A stretch of 22,941 nt of DNA from a virus, in the IMG/VR virus record IMGVR_UViG_3300003324_000159, positions 1-22,941 of that record; one strand, written 5' to 3'. The position numbers were made by a program, and so were the translations under genes. Below the pieces are notes generated by a model that saw only the letters and a program-made list of their open reading frames with translations, was not told the DNA's origin and made no database searches. Shown one piece after another: positions 1-6,097 of this stretch. Position 1 is the first letter of the stretch. Each line of letters starts with the position of its first letter.

Positions 1-49
1 GACGCAAAGACTCTCGAAGTCGGAGTCCGACTTCGAGAGTCTTTGCGTC
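1..49. repeat. Perfect 24-bp inverted repeat at the window edge
   Basis: Bases 1-24 are the exact reverse complement of bases 26-49, with a single G at 25 between them. The left arm starts at the first base of the window, so the repeat may continue beyond it. The right arm is also the coding sequence of a leftward gene that starts at 79. It could be a fold-back artefact at a contig end, a hairpin genome end, or a real hairpin inside a gene; the sequence alone cannot decide. Confidence 0.95.
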
Positions 50-79
50 ACGGTTTGTCTTTTCAATGTACAGTGTCAT
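1..79 (-). CDS. 5' part of a small leftward gene (runs off window)
   Basis: An ATG at 79-77 on the minus strand lies 5 bases after a good ribosome binding site (AGGAG, plus positions 85-89) that overlaps the stop codon of the preceding gene (88-90). The frame stays open to the edge and gives 26 residues beginning MTLYIEKTNRDAKTLEVG. About 18 of these precede the axis of the edge palindrome; the rest are read from its inverted copy and may not be real. I do not recognise the product. It would be the fourth gene of the leftward cluster. The start is well supported, the continuation is not. Confidence 0.5.
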   Translation of the reverse strand, partial: MTLYIEKTNRDAKTLEVGLRLRESLR

Positions 80-87
80 TAGTGCTC

Positions 88-360
88 CTAATGTAAGCGT
101 CTAAACAGAGTGATCGGTAAATTCAGGTCAGAAGAGTAAACTTGAAGTGTTCGGTCTGAGTTGATTAGAGTAATCAGCCAAGTATACTCTTTTCGGTCGT
201 GGCTTAAAGCATGGTACTGCTTGGAATGTATTTTGTACAGTCCTTTGTTTGGACCAAAGTGAATCTCTAGGAAATCACCTTTCCAAATCTTGGCAGGATT
301 GTCAGTGAACAATTGAGTTCTGTTCGTGGATTCATTAGTGACCGGATCAATCAACCACAT
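88..360 (-). CDS. Hypothetical 90-residue protein, leftward cluster gene 3
   Basis: The ATG at 360-358 shares one base with the TAA of the upstream gene (TAATG), so translation is probably coupled, and GGGAAC just upstream is a weak ribosome binding site. The protein is short, mixed in charge and rich in aromatics, with no signal peptide or membrane segment. Its middle (FLEIHFGPNKGLYKIHSK) looks like beta strands around a turn, as in small SH3-like folds, but this is only an impression. It lies with other short genes opposite to the structural operon, the usual place for early or regulatory phage genes. Function unknown. Confidence 0.75.
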   Translation of the reverse strand: MWLIDPVTNESTNRTQLFTDNPAKIWKGDFLEIHFGPNKGLYKIHSKQYHALSHDRKEYTWLITLINSDRTLQVYSSDLNLPITLFRRLH

Positions 361-515
361 TATCGTTCCCGGACGATAGAGAATTCTATCGCTGGCCAGC
401 GAGTAAGTAATTGAGACATGGCTGCCATCAACTCAAATGGGTTGAGTTCTAGTGCTGAGTTAAAATCCTGCCATTGAATGTCTGGTGGAATTCGAAAGTA
501 AAGTCTAAACATCAT
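360..515 (-). CDS. Hypothetical 51-residue protein, leftward cluster gene 2
   Basis: The protein begins MMFRLYFRIPPDIQWQDF and ends SIVRER. Its ATG (515-513) overlaps the TGA (514-512) of the upstream gene as ATGA, and its TAA (362-360) overlaps the ATG of the downstream gene as TAATG. An AGGAG motif about 8-10 bases before the ATG (near 523-527) is a good ribosome binding site. Stop/start overlaps on both sides of an open 51-codon frame make a real gene likely despite its size. The product is amphipathic with several Trp and Phe and no clear membrane span. Function unknown. Two inverted repeats (389-402 and 430-448) lie inside it. Confidence 0.7.
   Translation of the reverse strand: MMFRLYFRIPPDIQWQDFNSALELNPFELMAAMSQLLTRWPAIEFSIVRER
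389..402. repeat. 14-bp perfect palindrome inside the 51-residue gene
   Basis: TCGCTGGCCAGCGA is fully self-complementary. It directly follows a second inverted repeat, CGATAG-agaatt-CTATCG. It may be an RNA hairpin near the junction with the next leftward gene, or a protein-binding site; chance is also possible. Confidence 0.35.
430..448. repeat. 19-bp inverted repeat AACTCAA-N5-TTGAGTT
   Basis: Seven-base arms flank ATGGG. The TTGAG half-site also occurs at 1483-1489 and in the operator-like palindrome at 1517-1533, so one DNA-binding protein could recognise all three. The half-sites are turned the other way here, which weakens that link. Confidence 0.3.
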
Positions 516-754
516 TGTTCGGCTCCTAAGACTACTGTTTGCGAACCATGCTCATCGCAGGTTATCTCGCATGAGAACAGAACTATTGGATGACGTTCCC
601 AATAAGTCTCCAGATCGTCAGCTATGCAGGCAGACGCATATTCGTGAACGTCAAGTGTCGCTGATTCACCCTTAAAGACAGGGCTGTATTCGATTGCACA
701 CTGTCCGTTTTCTAGCATCAGCATATGTTCGACTTGATATGTTGGTTGGCACAC
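512..754 (-). CDS. Hypothetical 80-residue acidic protein, leftward cluster gene 1
   Basis: It starts with GTG at 754-752, preceded by AGGAG about 6-7 bases upstream (CTAGGAGTACATAGTG on the minus strand). The product is acidic and contains four cysteines (positions 2, 43, 62 and 66), with C62 and C66 in SCEITCDEHG. The C-x3-C plus H could bind a metal, but no known family fits. It heads the leftward cluster and its stop overlaps the next start. A promoter would have to lie in 755-857, since a terminator stands upstream at 859-882. Confidence 0.75.
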   Translation of the reverse strand: MCQPTYQVEHMLMLENGQCAIEYSPVFKGESATLDVHEYASACIADDLETYWERHPIVLFSCEITCDEHGSQTVVLGAEQ

Positions 755-769
755 TATGTACTCCTAGAC

Positions 770-810
770 TGAGGGCGCTCATTTGTATTTGTTGTCAACT
801 AATCGCAACG
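770..810 (-). promoter_or_regulatory. Candidate promoter region of the leftward cluster
   Basis: A promoter is expected between the terminator at 859-882 and the GTG at 754. On the minus strand this stretch contains TTGCGA (808-803), TTGACA (798-793) and TACAAA (787-782). TTGCGA with TACAAA would give a short 15-base spacer, and TTGACA has no good -10 partner at 17 bases. The region is AT-rich and plausible, but the exact boxes are uncertain. Confidence 0.25.
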
Positions 811-858
811 CATAGCAATACGCGTTTTTCCACGCGCTATTTCACAATGCGCAAAGTA

Positions 859-882
859 AAACCCCCGATTACTCGGGGGTTT
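859..882 (-). terminator. Intrinsic terminator of the 150-residue gene
   Basis: AAACCCCCGA (859-868) pairs with TCGGGGGTTT (873-882) around a TTAC tetraloop, giving a 10-bp stem with a G/C-rich core. On the minus strand it is followed by a T-rich tail (TTTTACTTT), so it ends the leftward transcript from 1356. The plus side is also T-rich, so it could work in both directions. Confidence 0.85.
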
Positions 883-903
883 CACCTTTTGTTTCAGCCG
901 ATG

Positions 904-1356
904 TTACTTCGCGTCGGCTTTCGTCACGGCGTCTGTCGTCTCGGTTTCGTGAACGATTCGAAGCGAACCATTCGGAACGGGCAGACTGATCGCAGAGACG
1001 CGCGCGGTTCCGTCGTCGGAATACGAAACGTGTCCGGTCCTACGGAGATTCTTTGCGCCGCCCCGTCCGCGACCATCTTTGACAACGGCCGAACGGAACA
1101 GAGAAACGAAAGTCTCGGCGAAATCCGGAAGCGAAGCGATGAATGCGGCCGCGCGCTCCTTGTCGAAATCGGGGACAAGGTCCTTTGTCACGTTGTCGAG
1201 AATGCGAGCAGACGCCAAAACGTTTCGCGCGGTTTGGACTGCCGAGATTTCTTCTTTCGTGAGAGTTTTCGAAACAATGGCGAAGACTGCTGAATCGGTT
1301 TCGGCCATCGCGCGAATTTCGTCGACTGAGAAACGGCCGGTGGTTTGGTTCGACAT
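904..1356 (-). CDS. Hypothetical 150-residue protein, GC-rich, own terminator
   Basis: The ATG at 1356-1354 is preceded by AAAGG at a suitable distance (GAAAGGTAATTGAAATG), and a strong terminator lies 20 bases beyond the stop. The N-terminal two thirds are predicted helical (FSVDEIRAMAETDSAVFAIV, then EEISAVQTARNVLASARIL). The middle has a basic Gly/Arg patch (DGRGRGGAKNLRRTG), and the C-terminal 45 residues look like beta strands. I recognise no family. The coding sequence is visibly richer in G and C than its neighbours and forms a single-gene unit between a terminator and a divergent control region, as expected of a regulator or a recently acquired cargo gene. Confidence 0.75.
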   Translation of the reverse strand: MSNQTTGRFSVDEIRAMAETDSAVFAIVSKTLTKEEISAVQTARNVLASARILDNVTKDLVPDFDKERAAAFIASLPDFAETFVSLFRSAVVKDGRGRGGAKNLRRTGHVSYSDDGTARVSAISLPVPNGSLRIVHETETTDAVTKADAK

Positions 1357-1706
1357 TTCAATTACCTTTCAGGTTGACGGAGTTACACTCCGATCCTAAT
1401 GCATCGCGCGTGATTTGTATATCCGCATCGTGAGAGGTTTCGTCTCAGCATTCGAAACAAAAGGTCTAGACTTAAAGCGCGCTTGAGTTATCGAAACGCG
1501 ATATCGATTTCAGATATTGAGATGCGATCTCAACATATGGACAAGCATGTTGTATCCTTTATTTCCAGCCGACGGAGGAGGGGTTCCCATTTTCGTGGTC
1601 CCAAAATTCCCCAAAATTTTTGAAAACAAAATTTATGTATGACCCTGTTGACGTGCCCTAGACAGACGTGGTATCGCGCGTGCGCGCGGTGTGTTACTGT
1701 GTCCCT
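1357..1706. promoter_or_regulatory. Divergent control region between left and right arms
   Basis: About 310-350 bases lie between the leftward gene start at 1356 and the first likely start of the rightward operon. It holds GTTTCG (1437-1442) and CGAAAC (1453-1458) as an inverted pair, a third CGAAAC at 1492-1497, CGATATCG around 1500, TTGAGTT at 1483-1489 and a 17-bp palindrome at 1517-1533. An AT-rich block follows (about 1603-1640). TTGACG at 1648-1653 is a possible -35 box for the rightward operon, though no convincing -10 follows it. TATACA near 1420 on the minus strand could be the -10 box for the leftward gene. No gene is seen here. A packaging start site is also possible because the small terminase gene follows. 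Confidence 0.55.
1517..1533. promoter_or_regulatory. Operator-like palindrome TTGAGAT-GCG-ATCTCAA
   Basis: Two perfect 7-base arms flank GCG, in the middle of the divergent control region. Size and symmetry fit a site for a dimeric helix-turn-helix repressor. No repressor gene is recognised in the window. Confidence 0.5.
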
Positions 1707-2372
1707 GTGGCACTGACTGAGTTGCAGCCCGCGACGGTGGCCCCTGCTGATCCGAAGTTGCATAAATTTAAACTTCCGAAAACTTTTGGGCCGAGAACGA
1801 TCAAAATCATCATGCCTTGGCTGGAAAATTTCTGGCACACTTACAACAGATTTCCTTTTCCTGAAGAATGGCTTGACAGGTTTGCCATCACTCCACAACA
1901 AGTGGATTCGATTTTAGTCAATCCGTTGTTCAAGCGATCATGTAAAGCCAGAGGTATCACTCCAAATTTCTGGGAAAAAGGTTTCAATGAGCGACAGCAG
2001 ACCACTATCGCATTGCTCGCAAACATCGGTGATGGGCGACCCGTTGACAAGAAATTGGCATCTATTGGTGTCACCCAAGCCGAACTCGAAGGCTGGTATC
2101 AGATTCCAGAGTTCAAATCGACACTCGAATCTCGGCTTTCAACCAACCTCGGTAATTTCAAGCCAGAAGCAATGGGTTCTCTTGCAAGGAATGTGAAGAA
2201 GGGAAATCAGCGTTCGATCGAGTATTATCTTAAACTTGTCGGTGAGGACGAGGCACCGGAAGTTGCCAATCTTAAGCGCGCCATGCAATTAATTGTGGAT
2301 TCTGTTCAGCGCCACGTTAAAGACCCTGCTGTCCTTGAATCGATCAAGGCTGATCTGATGGAGATTCTGTAA
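1707..2372 (+). CDS. terS: Probable terminase small subunit
   Basis: Role inferred: it recognises phage DNA and brings it to the large terminase for packaging. The protein is basic and helical. Its first half has two helix-turn-helix-like segments (around FAITPQQVDSILVNPLFKR and GVTQAELEGWYQIPEFKS). The C-terminal part has the pattern ARNVKKGNQRSIEYYLKLVGE, typical of phage small terminases that resemble transposase-type HTH proteins. It is the first gene of the rightward operon and lies close to the large terminase. The start is uncertain: GTG at 1707 gives 221 residues (MALTELQ), while GTG at 1668 or 1689 would add a Cys/Val-rich leader that does not look coding. None has a clear ribosome binding site. 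Confidence 0.65.
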   Translation: MALTELQPATVAPADPKLHKFKLPKTFGPRTIKIIMPWLENFWHTYNRFPFPEEWLDRFAITPQQVDSILVNPLFKRSCKARGITPNFWEKGFNERQQTTIALLANIGDGRPVDKKLASIGVTQAELEGWYQIPEFKSTLESRLSTNLGNFKPEAMGSLARNVKKGNQRSIEYYLKLVGEDEAPEVANLKRAMQLIVDSVQRHVKDPAVLESIKADLMEIL

Positions 2373-2932
2373 TGTCTGCTCTCACTGCATTTTTGGGCCT
2401 GCGTTATCCACAGGAAAATGTGGACTATATGCGGGCTTCATTGGACATCGAGCAGGCATACAAAGATATCGACGCCTTCGCAGAGAAAATCGCTGATCCC
2501 ATTCGCGGAATGATGACTTGTGATTCAGATGTCATTCGTCTGACTGGAGTTTTGTTCCAAGTTCACTTCAATACTGCGAACTATAATGTCGGCGGAATTG
2601 TCAACCTCGCCAATGATCGATTCACAATCCCCACTGACGATGTCTATGTGATTTCTGCTCAAGTTCGTTGGACAAATGGAGTCACAGGAACGGCCCGAAA
2701 GGCACAACTTCAAGTCAATAATAATGTGAAGAAGATTGATGTCGTAGACGAACCGTCGAATAATGGCGACGGTGGTGCGACGAACACAATCTATTATGAG
2801 TCTGAGTTCAACGCCGGCGATCAGATTACTTTGTGGGCGCGTCACGACAATGGTTCTGCATTGAATCCCGGAGTCGAGTCGAACTTCGGTGGAACCTGGA
2901 TGAAGATTCGGCGGGCCTCTTTTGTCAATTGA
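2372..2932 (+). CDS. Beta-sandwich (C1q/TNF-like) virion protein, copy 1
   Basis: The ATG at 2372 overlaps the terS stop (TAATG). The N-terminal 45 residues are helical. From about residue 55 the protein follows a C1q/TNF-like jelly-roll pattern: FQVHFNTANYN, then GGIVNLANDRFTI, then VYVISAQVRWTNG, then a late AGDQITLWARHDNG and GTWMKIRR at the end. Such domains form trimeric knobs on phage fibres and head decorations. The next gene is a clear paralogue (residues 73-86 match its residues 69-83 closely). The place between the two terminase genes is unusual for a structural protein. Role inferred: receptor-binding or head-fibre knob. Confidence 0.7.
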   Translation: MSALTAFLGLRYPQENVDYMRASLDIEQAYKDIDAFAEKIADPIRGMMTCDSDVIRLTGVLFQVHFNTANYNVGGIVNLANDRFTIPTDDVYVISAQVRWTNGVTGTARKAQLQVNNNVKKIDVVDEPSNNGDGGATNTIYYESEFNAGDQITLWARHDNGSALNPGVESNFGGTWMKIRRASFVN

Positions 2933-3467
2933 TAGTCCGCGCCTCCACAAAAAATCACGAAACTCGCCCGCGCCTGGGTCACACATTCACAATGGTGTGG
3001 ACTCATTTGAAATCCCTGGGCTTAGTAACCTTCTCAACCCCCCTGTAGCCAAAATCAGTAAGAACGGCACGCAGACAATTCTCAATACAACAGAAGCGAC
3101 GATTCATTTCGCACAGACTGATTTCAGTCACGGTGGATTAGTCGATCTGGCTAATGACAGATTTACAATCGTCGATCCAGGTATCTATACTGTCAAGTAT
3201 CACATCAAGTTCGTCAACGGGACAGCGAATACCTGGCGCAAAGGCTTCTTATATCTAAATTCGGTCTTAGTCGACACTTCGGTTTGTCAAGAACCGGCGA
3301 TCGCATATCAAGGCTCTGCGATCTGCAAAGGCGCTGTTGATTTGCTTTGTGCCGCTGGCGACCATATCTCTCTGACCGGCTATCATAATAACGGCGGACC
3401 TCTTGACGTGACGAATGTTCAGGGCAACACTTGGATGTCTATTATTAAGGTGCGAAGCGATGCCTAG
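2922..3467 (+). CDS. Beta-sandwich (C1q/TNF-like) virion protein, copy 2
   Basis: The frame opens with TTG at 2922, inside the end of the previous gene, and there is no earlier ATG; ATT at 2928 or GTG near 2997 are alternatives. Residues 1-40 are a Pro/Ser/His-rich leader (SPAPGSHIHNGVD, then IPGLSNLL). Residues 55-181 repeat the fold of the preceding protein: HFAQTDFSHGGLVDLANDRF, GIYTVKYHIKFVNG, AAGDHISLTGYHNNGG, NTWMSIIKV. The leader replaces the helical N-terminus of copy 1, so the two may share a knob but attach differently. It contains one dispersed 9-base word at 3042. The gene is certain; the role as a fibre or decoration knob is inferred. Confidence 0.7.
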   Translation: MSIDSPRLHKKSRNSPAPGSHIHNGVDSFEIPGLSNLLNPPVAKISKNGTQTILNTTEATIHFAQTDFSHGGLVDLANDRFTIVDPGIYTVKYHIKFVNGTANTWRKGFLYLNSVLVDTSVCQEPAIAYQGSAICKGAVDLLCAAGDHISLTGYHNNGGPLDVTNVQGNTWMSIIKVRSDA

Positions 3468-5007
3468 AGCACAAAGAGGATTCGGCCTCAAAACTCTGAT
3501 TGAAACCTTGGCCAATGACATTGCCGATGTCAAGCCGAATCTTTATCTCTACAACCAAGGCGAAGTAAAGAATGAAAAGCAACTTATCTTTCACCAGTCA
3601 GACAAGCGTGGCCGGTTGTATATCGGGGCCAACCGATCAGGAAAAACAGTTGGCGGAGTGGTTGAGGACATATGGTGGATGCTCGGCGAGCACCCGTATC
3701 TTAGTGGATTGCCGGAGCCTCCAATTTATGGACGATTGGTCACGGTGGACTTTAAAACAGGATGGAATCAAATCACCCAGCCAGTCGTTAGACAATGGCT
3801 CCCTCCATCCAAACTGATTAATGGTTCGTGGGAAGACTCCTATGACAAAGTCAACCATGTTTTGACATTGGCTAACGGTTCGCAACTCGAAGTGAAATCC
3901 TGGGATCAGGACATCGAGTCATTTGCTGGTGTGCCTCGACATTTTATTCATTTCGATGAAGAGCCGCCGCGAAACATTTACAACGAATGTATGTTACGTC
4001 TAGTTGACTATAACGGTCGCTGGTGGATGACTATGACTCCACTGGACGGAATGGACTGGACATTCGATGTTCTCTACGAGCCTGCTGTATTAGGTCAGAA
4101 TCCTCTGATCGATGTGGTGGAAGTAGAGCAGTCAGATAATCCATTTATTGATGCTGAGTCTGCGGCCGCGGCTGTAGCCGATCTTGGAGACGACGAACAA
4201 GTTGAAATCCGTTCGAAAGGTAAATACCTTCCACTGGGCGGAATTATCTTCACCAATTATGATCGAGATGTGCATGTAATTGATCCTGTAATTCCTAGAG
4301 GGAAAGAATGGGTCCATTGGGAATCTCTAGATCACGGCTTTTCAAATCCAACCGCTTGGCTTTGGCACGCGGTACATCAGCCGTCAGGTGTCGTGGTCAC
4401 TTACGATATGCATTACAAATCACAGATGACTGTGAAACAGCACGCTGCGGTAGTGAAAGAGCGCGAAGCGCAATTAGCCAAGAAGTTTGGGATTGTTCCT
4501 TACCTGCGTGTAGCCGATCCCGCGATCGAACAACGCTCTGCGACTACTGGACTTTCGATTCGGATGACATATGCTCTTGAGGGCATCAATATTTCGTTAG
4601 GTCGGCTTCGGAATGTCGAGGCTGGCTTGGATCGAATGAATACATACTTCTCTGAAAACAAATGGTTTATCACTTCAAACTGTGAGCCTCTGCTGAAAGA
4701 AATTCGTAAGTACCGTATTAAGCGATTCGACTCTAGTAAGGTCCGTGAGAAGAACAACGCACAAGAAAAGCCGGTTAAGAAAGACGACCACGCGATTGAT
4801 TCTTGTCGTTACTTCTTTAGTTACATGCCGATTTTGAATCCGGCGCCTGGTCGTCCCCCTAGCATGGACCGGCAGAAACTTGCTACCCTGTTGGGCACGG
4901 GCGGTAGCGCCGTGGACCTTAATAGAGATTATAGGATTGATACTAATCTTTTGAAAAGTCCCGTTCATACCGTTCAGAACTACGAGTCGACCGTAGGAGA
5001 TTTCTAA
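3460..5007 (+). CDS. terL: Terminase large subunit (packaging ATPase and nuclease)
   Basis: It powers DNA translocation into the prohead and cuts the concatemer. The 515-residue protein has a Walker A motif GANRSGKT (56-63), a Walker B motif HFIHFDEE (161-168) and a coupling motif TMTP (191-194). The C-terminal RNase H-type nuclease has Asp candidates in SLDHGFSNPTAW (D291), VADPAIEQRS (D353) and KKDDHAIDSCRYF (D442, D443, D447). Length fits the family. The ATG at 3460, preceded by AAGGTG, overlaps the stop of the previous gene and is preferred to an in-frame start at 3415 that would add a non-conserved leader. Two near-matches to the dispersed word lie inside (4171, 4507). Confidence 0.96.
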   Translation: MPRAQRGFGLKTLIETLANDIADVKPNLYLYNQGEVKNEKQLIFHQSDKRGRLYIGANRSGKTVGGVVEDIWWMLGEHPYLSGLPEPPIYGRLVTVDFKTGWNQITQPVVRQWLPPSKLINGSWEDSYDKVNHVLTLANGSQLEVKSWDQDIESFAGVPRHFIHFDEEPPRNIYNECMLRLVDYNGRWWMTMTPLDGMDWTFDVLYEPAVLGQNPLIDVVEVEQSDNPFIDAESAAAAVADLGDDEQVEIRSKGKYLPLGGIIFTNYDRDVHVIDPVIPRGKEWVHWESLDHGFSNPTAWLWHAVHQPSGVVVTYDMHYKSQMTVKQHAAVVKEREAQLAKKFGIVPYLRVADPAIEQRSATTGLSIRMTYALEGINISLGRLRNVEAGLDRMNTYFSENKWFITSNCEPLLKEIRKYRIKRFDSSKVREKNNAQEKPVKKDDHAIDSCRYFFSYMPILNPAPGRPPSMDRQKLATLLGTGGSAVDLNRDYRIDTNLLKSPVHTVQNYESTVGDF

Positions 5008-5439
5008 ATGACCGCAAAGAAGGCGGCTGCTACTCCTGAGTCAAAGAATCTTCGCAAGGAGATTGATGAACTCAAGAAGCAGCACGAAAAGGAATTGAAG
5101 GCGCAGCAAAAGGCGCATGAAGAGGCTCTTGCAGAAGTTACTGCTCAGGCGGAAACGACTGCAAAGCCGACCGATCCGAATCCGGTTGCTGGAGAGATGC
5201 TTACTCCGAATGTTATTGCGCCGGATCATCCGGAAGTTCCACATTACGAATCAGGTTACGCTGTCGAGCGTAGTTTTTATCCTGGTCACGAACTTCCAGC
5301 ACATGCTCGTCCGCTTGATTTGGACCCGCGTACAAATGGTCCTTTCCTTGATGAAGTTCGCGCAGTCGAAGCGGCTAATCGGGAAAATATGAGGACCGAG
5401 CATGTTAAGGCTCTCGCTCAGTCTGCGGGGGTGCAGTAA
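5008..5439 (+). CDS. Coiled-coil protein of unknown function
   Basis: The ATG follows the terL stop directly, with TAGGAGA as ribosome binding site. Residues 14-52 form a strongly charged coiled coil (LRKEIDELKKQHEKELKAQQ and on), followed by a Pro-rich linker (56-80). A region of about 60 residues with YESGYAVERSFYPGHELP and a short helix at the C-terminus complete it. It has no membrane span or Cys. Its place between terL and portal suggests a packaging or head accessory role, but I recognise no family. Confidence 0.75.
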   Translation: MTAKKAAATPESKNLRKEIDELKKQHEKELKAQQKAHEEALAEVTAQAETTAKPTDPNPVAGEMLTPNVIAPDHPEVPHYESGYAVERSFYPGHELPAHARPLDLDPRTNGPFLDEVRAVEAANRENMRTEHVKALAQSAGVQ

Positions 5440-5442
5440 GTT

Positions 5443-5955
5443 ATGGGTTTGGGACCATCGGATAGAATCCAGCTGATTACACAAGATTTGAATCATCCTG
5501 CGAAGTGTGCAATTTGTCATTTCCCCCATGACGGCGTTCGTCCGTTCTTGGATTTCGGATTGCAGATTGAGCGCTATGGTTCATTTTATATCTGTGCTTT
5601 CTGTGCAGTTAATGTGGGTCAGGCCGTGGACATGGTCACCGCCCAGGAGTTCGGTGAACTGAATTCCTCCTATGAGCGCATGTCCGAGATTAATTTCGAA
5701 TTGAAGGAAGCGCTTGATGATGCACACCGTGGACTGGATACTATTCGTTCTATGTTTAATCTGCCTGCTGTTACTGATGTTCACCTTCCTGAGCCTGAAG
5801 TGGATTCTGAGTCAGAATCAACTGGAGCGCCAGAATCTTCAACACCAGTGGAATCAGGAGAGAACGTCACTGTTGAATCGAGTTCAGGCGGGGGATTTGC
5901 AGACTCTATTGCGACTGAACTCAACAACGGCGATGACAACCCCCTCCGAATCTAA
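5443..5955 (+). CDS. Zinc-ribbon protein with acidic Ser-rich tail
   Basis: Two Cys pairs, CAIC (22-25) and CAFC (51-54), are 25 residues apart, as in a small zinc ribbon. A helical stretch follows (about 66-105, FGELNSSYERMSEINFELKE and on). The last 60 residues are acidic and rich in Ser, Glu and Gly, and probably unfolded. The gene begins 4 bases after the preceding stop. Such proteins are common as phage accessory proteins, but this one has no assigned role; binding to DNA, RNA or a packaging partner is a guess based on the ribbon. Confidence 0.75.
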   Translation: MGLGPSDRIQLITQDLNHPAKCAICHFPHDGVRPFLDFGLQIERYGSFYICAFCAVNVGQAVDMVTAQEFGELNSSYERMSEINFELKEALDDAHRGLDTIRSMFNLPAVTDVHLPEPEVDSESESTGAPESSTPVESGENVTVESSSGGGFADSIATELNNGDDNPLRI

Positions 5956-6097
5956 ATATCAATCAGCATCAGACATAGACGAAATTAGTAAGATCGGACC
6001 GGACGGGATAGCAAACGATGACGATGACCATGCCGGATTCGTCGACCCCTGGCGAGACGCCGGAACCTTCATCGAGTCTGAACGATCGGACGCCTGA
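5933..6097 (+). CDS. Possible 54-residue acidic protein overlapping portal start
   Basis: An ATG at 5933 opens a frame that overlaps the end of the zinc-ribbon gene by 23 bases and the portal gene by 80. The product begins MTTPSESKYQSASDIDEISK and has a run of four Asp. It would fill the 62-base gap before the portal gene, but it has no good ribosome binding site, and the long overlap with portal is unusual here. It may be only a shadow. Confidence 0.25.
   Translation: MTTPSESKYQSASDIDEISKIGPDGIANDDDDHAGFVDPWRDAGTFIESERSDA

Noticed and set aside
924-1178. Further frame of 84 codons within the 150-residue leftward gene
   Set aside because: Another frame of the same GC-rich stretch; no ribosome binding site and a Ser/Arg-rich product, as expected of a shadow.
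694-1293. Open frame of 199 codons on the plus strand
   Set aside because: It crosses the terminator at 859-882 and lies opposite the leftward 150-residue gene, which has a good ribosome binding site and terminator. Its product is Arg/Cys-rich without a plausible fold.
1668-1706. Longer N-terminus of the small terminase from GTG at 1668
   Set aside because: The extra 13 residues are Val/Arg/Cys-rich and there is no ribosome binding site, but it cannot be fully excluded.
1530-1901. Leftward 123-codon frame opposite the small terminase start
   Set aside because: It runs through the control region and the terminase gene, with no ribosome binding site, and is Arg/His-rich as shadows often are.
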